DNA from: Muscardinus avellanarius
Lineage: Eukaryota; Chordata; Mammalia; Rodentia; Gliridae
Length of the DNA: 64,000 nucleotides
Direction: 5' to 3'
Assembly: GCA_963383645.1 (NCBI GenBank)
Contig: OY726560.1
Location: forward strand, 62,624,558-62,688,557
Part shown: in pieces, positions 63,889 through 64,000 of the stretch
Position numbering within the stretch: position 1 is the first letter of the stretch
Layout of the letters: each line of letters begins with the position of its first letter
Notes under the pieces: generated by a model
Told to the model about the DNA's origin: nothing
Seen by the model: the letters and a program-made list of their open reading frames with translations, nothing else
The model's database searches: none
Made by a program: the position numbers and the translations under genes

Positions 63889-64000
63889 GCAAGACAAATT
63901 ACATCTCTGGAGACACCAGCTTTCTCACTTTCTAAGACTGACCTATACAAATTTTAAAGAAATGGAATGATTCTAGCTGTTGGTTCTGATAATTTGAAAC

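Overview
This is mammalian nuclear DNA, almost certainly from a rodent of the squirrel-related clade (squirrel, mountain beaver or dormouse). About three dozen SINE copies are composites of a 7SL/B1-like left half and a tRNA-Ala/ID-like right half. Rodent-type LINE-1 3' ends, isolated ID monomers, and ancient L2, MIR and MER5A relics are also present. No bacterial, plasmid or CRISPR features were seen. The exact species cannot be fixed from the sequence alone.

One protein-coding gene is present, on the minus strand: CRISPLD1, a secreted cysteine-rich CAP protein with two LCCL domains. It can be read completely: a GC-rich CpG-island promoter with a non-coding first exon (about 48882-49160), then fourteen coding exons from 47613 (ATG) down to 12393 (stop). 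All introns are GT-AG, all phases agree, and the 1503-nt CDS encodes 500 residues. Intron 2 is 19.3 kb; the LCCL exons are clustered between 22.9 and 12.4 kb.

Layout: 1-11 kb is the downstream flank and is rich in LINE-1. It holds a 5'-inverted L1, an L1 nested inside another L1 (1792-6921), and further 3' L1 ends. About 11.1-12.4 kb is the probable 3'UTR. From 12.4 to 48.9 kb is the gene with SINE-rich introns. From 48.5 to 49.5 kb is the CpG island. From 49.5 to 64 kb is the upstream flank, containing only repeats and unassigned unique DNA.

Most unusual structures: (1) a 146-bp tandem duplication that copies the 3' splice site and first 20 nt of CRISPLD1 exon 7, placing a decoy acceptor upstream that would lead to an early stop; (2) a young L1-type element with 5'UTR, intact ORF1 (305 aa) and 3'UTR, but with an antisense piece of an older L1 where ORF2 should be, i.e. 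a HAL1-like chimera; (3) an intronic local duplication whose second copy carries a 185-bp microhomology deletion; (4) a SINE subfamily series with a derived form shortened in the middle; (5) a dense palindrome cluster in intron 2.
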